Assembly: GCA_030544215.1 (NCBI GenBank)
Contig: JARZZO010000011.1
Span: 45,815,587 to 45,879,586 of the forward strand
DNA: 64,000 nucleotides
Source: Zantedeschia hybrid cultivar
Taxonomy: Eukaryota; Streptophyta; Magnoliopsida; Alismatales; Araceae
Direction: 5' to 3'
Shown here: positions 22,736 through 34,354 of the stretch, one piece after another
Layout: each line of letters starts with the position of its first letter
Position numbering within the stretch: position 1 is the stretch's first letter
Notes under the pieces: model-generated
Database searches by the model: none
What the model was told of the DNA's origin: nothing
The model's input: the letters and a program-made list of their open reading frames with translations, nothing else
Made by a program: the position numbers and the translations under genes

Positions 22736-24223
22736 CCTGCCGTTGGCAGCCAATCGTGGACACAGCTCCACAGCACCACCAATTGACGGCCCTCCACCGT
22801 CAGTTCTTGGACTATCCAGAGCTTCTAGTAAGTTTTTTTTTAATTTATTCAATTTTATTCAATGCAATCTTTTATTGTTTAAATGCAAATGAATGCATCT
22901 AATCTATATGCAGGTGATCTGGCGCCCGTACCTTGGTATGGGCGAGGAGGGTCAGCCGTGGGTGACGGCTGGCAGGAGGAGGTTCGGGAGGCAAATGTGG
23001 CTACATTGCCTCAACGAAATTGAGCCCCTCCGCCTCCGGCTCGTGATGAGGACCCTGGGCCTCCACCAGGAATGGATCGACGAGGAGGTCCCAGAGGACG
23101 TCGGGAGGAGCATGAGGGGCAAGCAAGCCCTCACAGATTGGCGTGCGAAATTCCCGGAGCAATATGAAGACTGGCATCGCCGGGGTGTCAGAGTGGAGTC
23201 ACGGGCGGAGAGTAGCAAGGCCTACCTCCAGCAATACCGGGCTCACTACGCCGATCAGCTTCGGCTCCTCCGACCACTCGATGTAAGTATGCATTTATGC
23301 GTCTTTAATTTATTATTATCTTGATTTATATTTATGAATGAATGAATGCATGTGCGATATGCAGGATGCACGCGATGCAGTCATCATCGACCTCCGGGCC
23401 CGCCTACATGATGCGGAGGCCCAGCTAGAACAAGTCCAGAAAGAATTGTTCGATCTGGTATGTATGCATGAATATGAGTGCATGTTTTAATTAATTAACT
23501 GTTTTGGCGATTGACACTGACAGTTATCTTTTGATGCAGCGAGCTGTCTACACCCAGGCGGCTCCCCCTTCTTATGGAGCGTCATCATCCTCTTCCGCCC
23601 ATGACGCTGCTCTGGCTGATCTTCAGAGTCAGCTCACCTCCGCCATCCACCGGGCTTCTCTTGCGGAGGAGGACCGTACTGCTCGGGTAAGTTCTTCAAC
23701 TTTTCATTTCTGAATTTGATTTTAATTACTTGATTGCCTTGAACTAACAATGACTTTTATTCAGGTTGCTGAGCTTCAGGAAGCCCTTCAGAGAGCTGAA
23801 GCGGAGTTGGAGCATGCCCGTACTGCAGCGGCTCGCGCCGAAGCTGATGCTGCGCGGATCCGGGCTCTAGAGGAGCAGGTGGCGCGTCTCTCCACTGGAG
23901 ATCTTGCACGCCTCCAGATTCGCCTGGAGGTTGTGACTGAGGAGAGAGATCGCGACCGCCTTCGACTGGAGAGTCTTCAGGGTCGGCTGTCAGTCGCGGA
24001 GCATGAGCGCAAGATGGTGGAGGAGCGATATCAGCGAGCTCGGCAGCGTGCCCATGAGCGTGGTCTAACCAGTGCCTTCACGGCCAGTGTCGCCATGTCT
24101 TCTGGTAAGGCAGGTCCGAGTGCGATGGGGCCACCTCCACCTCCTAGTCGAGGACCAGCACCGGATGCACCTGACGAGGCTCAGAGCCAGTTGGACGAGG
24201 GCGGAGGGGAGAGCCAGCCTTGA

Positions 24224-25527
24224 GGGCTCATGTATCTTCTTTTTTTTTCTTCATGTATCATGTACAAAACACTTTCTAATGAAATACATGAAAATTTTGG
24301 GCTTCAATCTTGTGTTCCTGTGCTTGTCTTGTATTCTGTACATCACTTAATAAACAGGTTAAGTATCTATTTAGGCTTAGCCCCTTGCCTGACCAAATAA
24401 ATGGTCAATTAATCTTTTCCTTCAATAAATGGTCAAGGGGCATGGCCTTTATTAACAAAGATAATGAGAATAATCAAACTTAAGCAAAATGCAACATACA
24501 AGCAAACAGATGCTCACTGAAAATAAAAGGAATGAAACATACTAAATGCCACAAGCAAATGCTAATTGAAATATTTTTTTTTTATATTTTGAAATATTCA
24601 TTTTTGTTTGGGTTTTGAAATATATGCTTTTTTTTGAATTTTGACATATATATATTTTTTTTGAATTTTTGACATATGTATTTTTTTTGAATTTTTGACG
24701 TATGTATTTTTTTTTGGAATTTTGACGTATGTATTTTTTTTGGAATTTTTGACATATGAAATTTTTTTTGAATTTTTGACTAAAAGATCAGCATGGTACT
24801 TAGATCAAAAGATCATATTCATTTATTAACTTAATTTCCAAATTGTTCTTTGACAATTTAACTTAAACCCATCGTGTTTGAACTTGTGTTTCCATTTGTG
24901 ATCCCATTTGATGATTTGACCCTTAGTCAATTTAAGCCATTCCTTAAGTTTGGAGTACACCCCTTTACAAAGAAAGGAAGAATAAGTTTAGAAAGCCCAT
25001 GAGAAGGTTCCGGAGACTTAAAAAGATGTCCTTTTCCTACCCTAATATCCGTTGGGGTTCGGTCATTTTCCTTCCGGAGTATTTATCGACCTTGCGTTCC
25101 CTTTCATTTCATTTCATGGCCTTGATGTAATGTTTGTAATGTAATGGCCTTTTTGATTTGACATTTGCCTTTTGTTTTTACTTTTCTATGTTTTTTTTTT
25201 TTCGGAACGGATCTCCCCCTTTTTTTTATGACGGCCTCCTACTAAGATGACGGGTATTCTTGGTAGTCTATTCTAAGCCTCGTTCCAACATCATGGGCCG
25301 AGTGTAAAACAGAATTTTGCTTTTAAAATGAATGATTTGTACTTTACACTTTTAGTCAAGCTTTTGATATTCTTCAAGACTTGGCATCTCTTGTTACTCA
25401 CGAACCAAACGTGTCAGCGTGTATAGTAATGGGTTTGAACTTAAGTTATCCAGACTAACTGGGAAATTTGAGTTTATAAACTTTCTGATTCCACTGGTCT
25501 TTGTACCATACTGATCGACTCTTTAAC
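24224..25527. other. Region between the PMD gene end and integrase
   Basis: No gene. It is the 3' untranslated region of both convergent units (PMD gene forward, pol reverse). A T-rich minisatellite at about 24575-24780 consists of units like gaatttttgacatatgtatttt. A poly(A)-signal-like aatgaaatac follows the PMD stop near 24280. Mirror of 43751-45054. Confidence 0.65.
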
Positions 25528-28500
25528 CTAAGGGTAGTATTTCTTAAGATGTAAACCATTCCAGGGATGATTTAGCTCTTCTCCTTCTGCATTAACCAGA
25601 CGATAAGCATTACCAGGAAAAGCGTGCGATACAACATAAGGTCCTTCCCAGTTGGGTTGGAGCTTAGAACGCGGACCACCAGGTTTTACAAAAATTCTTT
25701 TAACGACCATTTCACCGACTTTGAACTTACGTTCAATGACTTTCTTTTGATAAAAACGTGCTAGTCTGTTTTGATAAACTTTTGCATGATTAGCAGCTGA
25801 CCACCTTTTCTCGTCTAAAAGTTCCAATTGAGCAAGAAGTGCTGAACGATGTTCATCAATGGAAAATTCCTTGTTCAATTGTACTCTTAGCGACGGTATA
25901 AGGATCTCGTATGGAACTACCGCCTCCATTCCAAATGTTAAGGAATAAGGAGTTTGCCCGGTAGGCGTGCGGATTGAAGTTCGGTAGGCCCATAGAGCCT
26001 CAACCAATTTTTCTGGCCAATCTGCGAATTTGTTAGATTTACACGTCTTTTTGATGATTTTTATCAAAGTCTTATTTGTTGCCTCTGCTTGGCCATTGCC
26101 TTGCGGATAATAAGGAGATGAATGATGCAATGCAATTCTATACCTGTTGCAGAGGTCTTTCAATTCTTGTGACACGAACTGCGGTCCGTTGTCGGTAACG
26201 ATGGTGCTTGGAATTCCGAATCTTGTGATGATGTTCTTCATGATGAACTTGCAGACGGTTGATGCTTTGACTTCCGTGTACGCTTCAGCTTCTGCCCACT
26301 TGGTGAAGTATTCCGTTGCCGTGAGAATGAAAGATTTTTGCTTGATGCCGGAATCTGGGTTACCAAGAGGTCCAATAATGTCGAAAGCCCACATGGAGAA
26401 AGGCCATGGGGAAGAAACAGGATGGAGTGAAGATGCAGGAGAATGAATTTTGTCGGCGTGAAGTTGACACTTAGCACACCTACGGACATATCCTACACAA
26501 TCTTCTTCCATGGTTGGCCAATAAAATCCTTGTCTAAGGATTTTCTTTGCTAGCATCTGTCCATTAACATGGCCACCACAAACTCCACTATGAGCTCCTT
26601 CCATAACCTTCCAAAGCTCATCCTCGTCTAGACATCTCAGAAGAACTCCATCAAAACCTCTCTTATATAATGCTCCTCCAACTAAGGTGTATCGTTGAGC
26701 AACTCTCCTGATAGCCCTTTTCTCCTCAGTTGTAGCTTCCTCAGGATACGATTGATCTTCACAATATTTTGCAATTTCATAATACCATGGCTTCTATTCC
26801 TCATCCATCTCTTCTAACAGCTCCATCAACATGATTTCTCTTTTCTCCACAATACTCCCATCTCTGAATTTCTTCAGCAACTTCTCCTTAGTTCTAAGAA
26901 ATGAAGGGTCTTTCACGGCAGGTGAAAGACGCCTATGAACTATGATTGATTCAGATTGCTTGCTGATCGGAAAATCAAGGGAAGATGCAAGTGAAGCTAG
27001 AGCGTCAGCTAAGATGTTTTGATTTCTAGGGACATGGATAAAGATCAATTTTGTGAAAAGCTTTGAGTATGCAGAAGTAAGTTCCTGATAAGGTTTGAGC
27101 TTAGGATCAAGAGTTCGATACTTGGTCAGCACTTGGCGAAGAATCAGTTGGCTATCACCCACAATCCTGAGTTTAGTGGCACCATGAACATGAGCAGCCT
27201 CGAGGCCAGCAAGAAGTGCTTCGTATTCAGCTATGTTGTTGGTGACTGGAAAGTCAAGCTGAAAGGCTTGTGGAATGGTGACACCTTCAGGTGATAACAG
27301 AACGATTCAAATACCCTTTCCAAGAGAATTCAGAGCTCCGTCAAAATGCAGAGTCCACATATCATCTCTGATTTGATTTACGGACATCAGTTCCTCATCC
27401 GGAAACTCTGATCGCACTGGATCAAATCGAGGAAGGGGATGATGAGCGAGATGTTCTGCTATGGCATAGCCTTTGATCGCTTTCTGCTGAATGTAAATGA
27501 TATCGAATTGAGATAGAAAGTTTTGCCATCGCGCTAACCTATCAGTAAGAACAGATTTCTCCAGAAGGAATTTGATCGGATTCATCCTAGCGATGAGGTG
27601 GACTTCATGGGCCAGAAAATAATGCTTCAATTTCTGAACAACCCAAACTAATGCTGCACATGTTTTCTCCATCGCCGTGTATCTCTGTTCAGCGGGGTTG
27701 AGAAGTTTAGAGAGATAGTAGGCTGCCCTCTCCTTTCCTTCTTCATCCTCTTGTGCTAGGACAGCCCCCACTGCGTCATCCAGGACTGAAATATAAAGTA
27801 TCAATGGTTTGCCTGGAGATGGTGGTCTCAAAACAGGAGGACTTGCCAAATAGTCCTTTAATCCATCAAATGCCTCATGACACTTATCGTCCCAATTGAA
27901 TTTGACTCCTGGCTTGGTAAGCTCGTAGAACGGCTTACACCTTTGTGAGTGCTGGGAGACAAAACGGCGAATAAATTACAACCTCCCAATTAATCCTCTC
28001 AATTCTTTCAAGTTTTTGGGAGGTGGCATTTCTCTGATAGCCTTCGCCTTATTGGGATCGATCTCAATTCCCCGTTTGCTGACAATGAATCCAAGCAATT
28101 TTTCTGAAGATACCCCGAATACACATTTCTTGGGGTTCATCTTTAACTGATATTCTCTCGATCTCTCTAATACCCTTGCCAAAACTTTGGCGTGCTCAGC
28201 CTTTGTTTTAGACTTAACCAATAAATCATCCACATACACTTCCAGATCTATATGCATCATGTCATGAAATATTGCCATCATAGCCCTCTGATAAGTGGCT
28301 CCAGCATTCTTCAATCCAAATGGCATGACAACATAGCAATATGTTCCCCAAGGTGTAGTGAATGAGGTCTTTTCTTGATCCTCTTCTGCCAACTTAATCT
28401 GATTGTATCCTGAAAATCCATCCATAAACGATAACGTTTCATAGCCAACAGTGTTATCGATGAGTACATCAATATGAGGTAATGGAAAATCGTCTTTAGG

Positions 28501-29421
28501 ACATGCCCGGTTCAAATCGCAGAAGTCAATGCAAATCCTGACCTTCCCGTCCTTTTTCATAACCGGGACTATATTGGCCACCCATTGTGGATAAAGGACA
28601 ACTCTAATAAATTTGGCTTTGTGCAATTTATCGACCTCTTCCTTCATCTTTAGAGCCATTTGTGGGTGGAATCGCCTTAATTTCTGCTTGACCGGACTAG
28701 CTCCATCTTTTAATGTTAACCTGTGTTCAACTAAAGATGAGTCTAGCCCTGGCATATCTTCATAACTCCAGGCGAAAGTGTCCTTATAGTCCTTAAGTAC
28801 TTGTACCATTGCCTTCTCATCCTCTGTAGAAAGATTTTTGCTGACGAGGACAACCTTAGGTTCGTCTTCAGTCCCTAAGTTTATTTCTTTGGTGGGCTCT
28901 TCTACGGCAGCTGAGGGTTCATCAAATCTCTTCACTCCACTGGCATACGCCTCAGCCGCGTCCTCATCATCTTCCTCATCTTCAATAATGGGATCTTTTT
29001 CATACACTAACTCATATACCCCATACACATCATTAACTGACTCATCGTCCGTACAATCTTCTGGCATCTGAATTGGATTTTCTAAAAACTGAGGGATTAA
29101 AGAGCAAGAAGAACACTTATCAACTAAGTCCCGGAGGTATCTATTTGGAATTTGCCTACCCTTAGGCTTCCTAGACTTCCTAACCTGACTAACCTGCCTA
29201 AAACGGGACTGCCTAACTTCACTAAACTGCCTATCATAACCTAATGAAGATGAAGCAGGATGAAAATCCTGGGATACAAGTGGAAATACAGGGGAATCCT
29301 CCGGTGGGGAGGGACAGAGTAGATCTAAGAGAGAATCTTGACCGACGGACCAGCGCGGTAGGGGGCAATCGGACAAGTAAGATGTTTCCTCGATGAGGAT
29401 TTGGGAAGAATTTGTTGCCAA
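25528..29421 (-). pseudogene. Tat-lineage pol polyprotein, left copy
   Basis: Mirror of 39857-43750. Reverse transcriptase, RNase H, second RNase H and integrase are in one frame, with stops at 27978-27976, 27309-27307 and 26796-26794 shared with the right copy. Differences from the right copy are two residues in the RT part (R/C in the KVRICIDF stretch and E/G in CVFGVSS) and none that I could see in integrase. The arginine-to-cysteine change is next to a conserved RT motif, a further sign of decay. Confidence 0.9.
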
Positions 29422-32400
29422 ATTGGCGTTTTTTTTTGGACCATCGAGGAGTTAAACATAAAGCAAGAATAGATGCAAATGGAAGGAGGATCAGACGGAG
29501 GAAGCGGCACCAAGGCCAAAGGATTAGGGGGATCATATAGCAATATGTCCCAGATCAGATCATACATCCTCTCTAGGTCGAGAGGAGGGGATGGAATGAG
29601 GTCCCGAGGGGACAGAGTGATCATAACGGGCGGAGCCCGTGGAATATCTTCAGTAATGACCCGCGACCAAGTCGGGGTCAAGAGCAGTGTGCAGAATAGA
29701 GTATGGAGCATAAAGATATGGGAATGATATGTCCCCCTCCAGAGCAGATCTGTTGTATAACCAGCTTCATAGGGGTCATCTGGCTCCCCTCCATCGGTTT
29801 CTTCCGACAGCAGTATCCGCTTATCAAAGATGGCACCAGGACCTTCAATCAGCTCGTCGATCTGCGGCGGCCACTTGGGTTCTGCAGGATCTAGGAATAA
29901 TCTGTTCAGTGCTATGTAGAGGTCCCTTAGATCGAACCATCTGTACCATTCACATTCGGGGTCATGGAATTTCCTCCTTTTCATAGGCCGCAGAGCCTCC
30001 AAGGATTGGTACGTAAGTAGTTCAGAACAATGTCTGGCCAAGTCTCTCCCATATATGTCATGGAGGTCAAAACATGAAGTAATGACCACCGTGTTGTCGT
30101 GACTAAGTATGGGCCCTTTTACAAAGTGTGTATATAGGGTCCATGTTAGGGGATCTCGGCCTTCCTTAGGTGGTGTAGACATTGTCTCCAGAATTTTTCG
30201 ACCTTCTTCAATCTCTGCTTGCTGAACCAGATCTTGCTTCAGTCTTCTTGACCTATAGCCCAGACCACTTCCAGGTGCTGCTCGATGATCTTTGACAGGA
30301 GTGGTCCTGCCTTGCAACTGTGTGCCCAGACCTCTCCCAGGCTGATAGCCGTTCTTCATCATAATTCTCCATCCTGGGGTACTCATGCACTTCCCCCTTT
30401 TGATAGCATTTAATGGGTAAGGAGAAATGGTGGCGGCTTTCAAAGGATCAGCCACTGGACGGTACGCCTGTAATACCGACAGAAAAGGTTGAGCAGTAGC
30501 AAGGATCGGCATGCTCGTCACTTTAATAATTCATCCTTTGAAAGGGAATTTGAGGCATTGGTGATTCGTAGAAGGAATCGCCTCAAGAGTTTTAATGTAA
30601 GGACGTCCTAGAATGGCATTTATAGAAGGGTCAATTTCGAGAATGTGAAATTCAACCTCTGCATGACTTACGGGACCTAGCTCCACTTTTAAATAAACCA
30701 TTCCCAGAGGGGAACGGGTAGAGTTGTCATATGCTGTAACTGAAATGGGGCTAGGCAGCCACTTCTCCTTGGGCACACCGCACAGCTCTAGGGTCTTCGG
30801 GGGTAGAACATTGATTGAAGCCCCCGTGTCAACCAGGCACGCATCCACGGCCTTCTTGCAGATATTGACCGTGATGCTCAGAGCCATGCTTCTGGCGGCT
30901 GGCGGTGCTAGTTCCGACGTGTGGAATGTAATAGAGGGCTGATCCCCCTGAGGAACTAGTAGTGCTGCAATTTTCTCTACCGGCACGTCCTCGTTGACCA
31001 TCACCTTCTGTAGGTATTCCATTAAGGCTTCTTGGTGAATCTTGGACCTTTTGATCAATTCAAGTACGGTGATCCGTGCCGGTGTTCTGTCCAGATGTTT
31101 CAACAAGTCATATTGAGTGCCTGGTGCACTCTCTTCATTATGGGCTTCCTCAGTCGGCCGTAATGGGCCGTCTCTGACTGTGGACTGAGGGAAGACTTTG
31201 TTGAAAATCCTTCCACTTCAGAGCGCATGTTCCTCAACCGTGGAGGATCCAGGTGACACCTTGAGTACCGCAGAGTCGGGTGGCGTAAGCGGTGCGGAGG
31301 GTTGATATGTAGGTGATGGGGTAGGGTTAGGTGGTGGTGGCATGGTGCGGATTAAAGGCCTAGATGATTGGATGGTGGATGGGTAAGTGGTTGGTGAAGT
31401 GGGGAATGGGACGCGTAATAGCGGTCTGGATGGTAAGGGCATATCTGGGTAGGTGGTGGTGGTAATGGGCGAAGTAGGGAATATTACGCGGAGTAATGGC
31501 CTAGATGGTAAAAGGGGTGCATAGTTGGTTTGTGGTGGATTATATGGTGGAGGCGTAGTGGTATGGGGCATGATGGGCTTAAGGAAAGCGGGTGGCGGTA
31601 ATGGGTTATTGGGTGCGGGCGAGTGATATGTGGGTGTCGGAAGAGGGGTGATGGTAATGGGTTGTGGCCTAGGTATGCGGATGGTGCGGCGTGGTGGTTG
31701 TTCTGCGGTACTCTGAACGTGACCCGTTGAATAAAGAGAAGAAGAGTCTTCTATCCTCCACTGTTGCCCACGACTAGCCTCAGACTGGCTGTTCGTCACA
31801 ATGGGTGCAACTTGGTTTTGGTTCTGGTGCTCCGAGAGCGGGTTCTGCACTATGCCCATATTTGGTGGCGGTGCTGCTTGTACTGGTGGTCTTGCTTGCT
31901 GCTGCTGCTGCTGCTGTTGCGGTCTTCTCACCTTCAGGGCTAATATATACTTTTTCATCTCCTCCCAGTCTATGCCGCCCTGCTCATTGAGATCATGAAT
32001 ATAATCTCTGAATTGGAAGCAGGTGTCAATGGTATGCCCAGGTTGCCTATGGAAGTAGCCATACCTGGACGTGTCGGCATTTTGAGGCCAGACGGCCTTT
32101 TCCCTTGGCAAGACTAAGGCATTAGCTGCCATTAGAGCACTGAAGATATCGGCCAAGGATTCTGGGAGGGCGGGGTATTCCACCCTCTTCGGGCCCGGAG
32201 GTCTTCTCGGCTGGTTATAATCACCAGGAGGAGGGACATTGTGGTATGCCGGCGGTGCGCGCGGCTGATATTGCTGCTGTTGGGGATGCTGTTGTTGGGG
32301 CTGCTGGTACTGCAATTGCCTTTGTGGCGGCTGCTGTGGCTGATGCTGGTTCTGGTTCTGATTCGGCTGCTGGGGTCGTTGATACCGTTGCTGATAATGG

Positions 32401-32972
32401 GGGCTCTGCTGCTGCCTGTACCCCTGCTGGTTCGGCTGTTGTGGCCTATGGTACTGCTGCTGACTCCTCACGAACTGGGGCGAGTTATTGTTCATGCTAC
32501 TGACTTGCTCATGAGAGAGCGTGCCCTCAGTAGTCGGACCTGCGCTGGGAGAATTTGGCACTGCAGGCTTCCGAGGTGGAGGCCTGCTAGGTCTGTGAGG
32601 ATCAAAGACGCTAGAGAATGTAGCGTCCTTAAAAGCATTCTGGCAGTACCGTGCTCGTTCATAGAGCTCTGCCATGTTGGTCAGATTGTTCAAGGAGAGG
32701 ACTAGCTTGAATTGGGGCGTGGCGTTAGAAATTAACATCTTCACTTGCTCGGACTCGGACAAGTGGTCTTTCACCTTTTCAGCCAGGCCCCGCCACCTGT
32801 CAGCAAAACTGACGAACTCCTTATCAGGTTTCATCTTTTCGGCGATGAGGTCAGTGATGGACAAGGAGGGTGCAACTCTGTCCTGGTATCGTTGGATAAA
32901 TTTGCATGAAACGATACCGTAATCTTCTACTTCGGAGGGTTCTAAAGAAAAGAACCACTTGAGGGCTGGTCC
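29325..32972 (-). pseudogene. Tat-lineage gag-protease, left copy, 5' truncated
   Basis: Mirror of 36303-39953. The N-terminal gag part is missing: the frame starts abruptly at the codons for GPALKWFF, where the sequence joins LTR-A. Unlike the right copy it lacks the three right-specific stops and is open for 593 codons (32999-31218; the first codons are read from the LTR side). It shares the TGA at the gag/protease join and the TGA before the G-patch part. About 28 residues differ from the right gag over about 590 codons, but only one differs in the following 590 codons of protease and G-patch region. Confidence 0.9.
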
Positions 32973-33163
32973 GTCTAGACACGCTAATTTTGACGTCATT
33001 TCGAGTAAATTTCATATCATATAATAATGCCTCTGAATGGTTTAATATTTAATCATTAATTAATTTTTATTAATATTTTTGAGTGTCGGGTTTAATAGAC
33101 ATGTTTAAGTTAATCAATTAAATTGATTTTAGCTCAAATTTCAGTTAAAATATGAAGAAGTCT

Positions 33164-33457
33164 AAAAGACGTCGACCTGTGTAGACGCTATTTAGATTTT
33201 ATTCCTATTTTAACGTTTAAATTTGAATTTTAATCAATTGATTAATTAGCTAAAAGGCGTCTGTGAGAGCTGACGCGTTTTAGGTTTCCTAAGCTATTTT
33301 AACTTCTCTTCCGGATGTTTATCCTTATCTTAATTAGTGTAAAAGACATCTACACATGTGGACGCGTTTTACCTGATAAAGATAAAGATAAGTTTTCCCG
33401 GATATTTATCCTTATCTTAATTAATTTGAAAGGCGTCAGCAAATGTGGACGCGTTTT
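33164..33457. repeat. Four palindromic units in central LTR-A
   Basis: Units start at 33164, 33252, 33341 and 33428, with centres GACCTGTGTA, TGTGAGAGCT, TACACATGTG and AGCAAATGTG. The matching units of the LTR at 53784 have GACCTATGTA, TGTACGTGCT, TACACAATTG and AGCCATACTA. Confidence 0.95.
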
Positions 33458-33556
33458 AGATAATTACAGATAAAGATGAATTAATCAGTATTTATCTGTC
33501 GGTTAAGATGGATAAATTCGAAGTTTTTCAATGTTAATCACGAACGCAGAAGAAGC

Positions 33557-33568
33557 CTATAAATACCT
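33557..33568 (+). promoter_or_regulatory. TATA-like box of LTR-A
   Basis: The string cctataaatacc lies downstream of the four palindromic units. It is also present in the other LTR-A copies (54366-54377 and mirror 14901-14912), so it is the likely core promoter of the element. The start site is not visible. Confidence 0.55.
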
Positions 33569-34336
33569 TACATGTTGAAGAGTAAAAAAGTTAAGCGTGA
33601 TCTTGAGAGAACATAATCTTGAGTTGAATTACTGGAGCGATAGCGAATTGAAGATCAAAACAACAACGTCGGGACGCTGAAGTGCTGTTTCCAGAAGTCG
33701 GCGTCCATTCTTCATCCAATCCAAGGCTTCATCCAGTCGGCATAAGTGTTTCATTTCTGCATCTTTATTTTCACTTCATTAATTTCTTATTCTTCATCAT
33801 CATTCTATGCAAACACACACAACATTGCATTCTTTCAAAAACCTATTTGATTAAGGGGTTTCAAAAGCTATCCTAACAAGTAAGTTTGCTGTTTAATTGC
33901 ATGCTTAGCATCATGATTAGAATAGATACTGCTTTTACTTAAAATTCTCCTAACTGTTTCTTTATCTCCTTTTCTATACTATTCCTGCTGCACTCAACAA
34001 CAACGAGAGAATCAAAAGGAGCAAATCAAGCACTCAACAAAAGGGATTTTTGGACGATCTTCAACCTCAACCTCAACCTCAAATTTCAAATTCCACAGCA
34101 AGAACAAAAAGCAAAGAAGGGCTCTCTTTCTTCAGCCGGCTGAGGAAGGGGAACCAAGGACTCCATATCTTCCGCGTTCAAACAGGTAGGCGATCATACT
34201 TCTTTTGGAATTTTTTAGTTAAAAGTTTCTAGCGATCACTGCACTTAGTTGCTGTTTTTAATAGGTTTATTTTACACTAAATAACCTAGATTTTTCATGA
34301 TAATCACACGGTCATTCTAAGCACTCACAGCTTTTT

Positions 34337-34354
34337 TGGCGATCACGATGGGAC
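34337..34354 (+). promoter_or_regulatory. Candidate primer-binding site
   Basis: TGGCGATCACGATGGGAC follows the LTR-A end by seven bases. It begins with the TGG expected opposite a tRNA CCA end. The priming tRNA was not identified. A similar TGGCGATCACTGC lies earlier, at 55024 of the other LTR-A, so the exact LTR end is uncertain. Confidence 0.35.

Larger units (their letters stand above)
18924..24223 (+). pseudogene. Plant mobile domain gene, seven exons, split by a solo LTR
   Basis: Exons 18924-19106, 19427-20146, 20232-20298 plus 22736-22827, 22914-23282, 23365-23457, 23540-23686 and 23765-24223. Every exon length is a multiple of three, so all introns are phase 0; borders are GT/AG. Without the insertion the product is 709 residues: an acidic N-terminus (1-61) and the PMD in exons 2-4 (62-477, with the stretch from FWLDLVLLQALRERWHAES to MPWGHIVPTLEDVARITGL). 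A coiled coil fills exons 5-7 (about 478-675), followed by a proline- and acid-rich tail. Exon 3 is interrupted by the solo LTR 20299-22730; the flanking coding sequence is otherwise open, so loss of function is recent. PMD proteins (MAIN, MAIL1) act in silencing and genome stability in plants; transposon-borne relatives are known. The start is chosen because the older copy has the same ATG context. Confidence 0.85.
5278..32972. repeat. Left arm of giant palindrome
   Basis: Every feature here has a reverse-complement partner at about 69278 minus its position, for example the PMD gene 18924-24223 with 45055-50354 and pol 25528-29421 with 39857-43750. Long translated reading frames of the two arms are identical or differ by one or two residues (603-codon gag2: 2; 481-codon RT frame: 2; integrase: 0). 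The inner end, 32972, is where the gag fragment meets LTR-A of the centre. The true outer end is unknown because the partner sequence runs off the window. Seen directly; percent identity was not computed. Confidence 0.95.
32974..34329 (+). mobile_element. LTR-A, central copy (5' LTR of right Tat element)
   Basis: It begins TCTAGACACG, one base off the TGTAGACACG of the other copies, and stays alignable through AGCACTCACA. A TATA-like cctataaatacc lies at 33557-33568. It is followed by a 1 kb leader and a gag gene, as expected of a 5' LTR. Its left edge abuts the truncated left gag with a short shared string around ctaga. Against the copy at 53784, the first 594 aligned bases differ at about 16 of 474 flank positions, 3 of 80 arm positions and 11 of 40 palindrome centre positions. 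It is present only once because it lies in the palindrome spacer. Confidence 0.75.

Noticed and set aside
32241..32705. Leucine- and alanine-rich reading frames opposite gag
   Set aside because: Antisense shadow of the glutamine/proline-rich gag region (CAG and CCA repeats).
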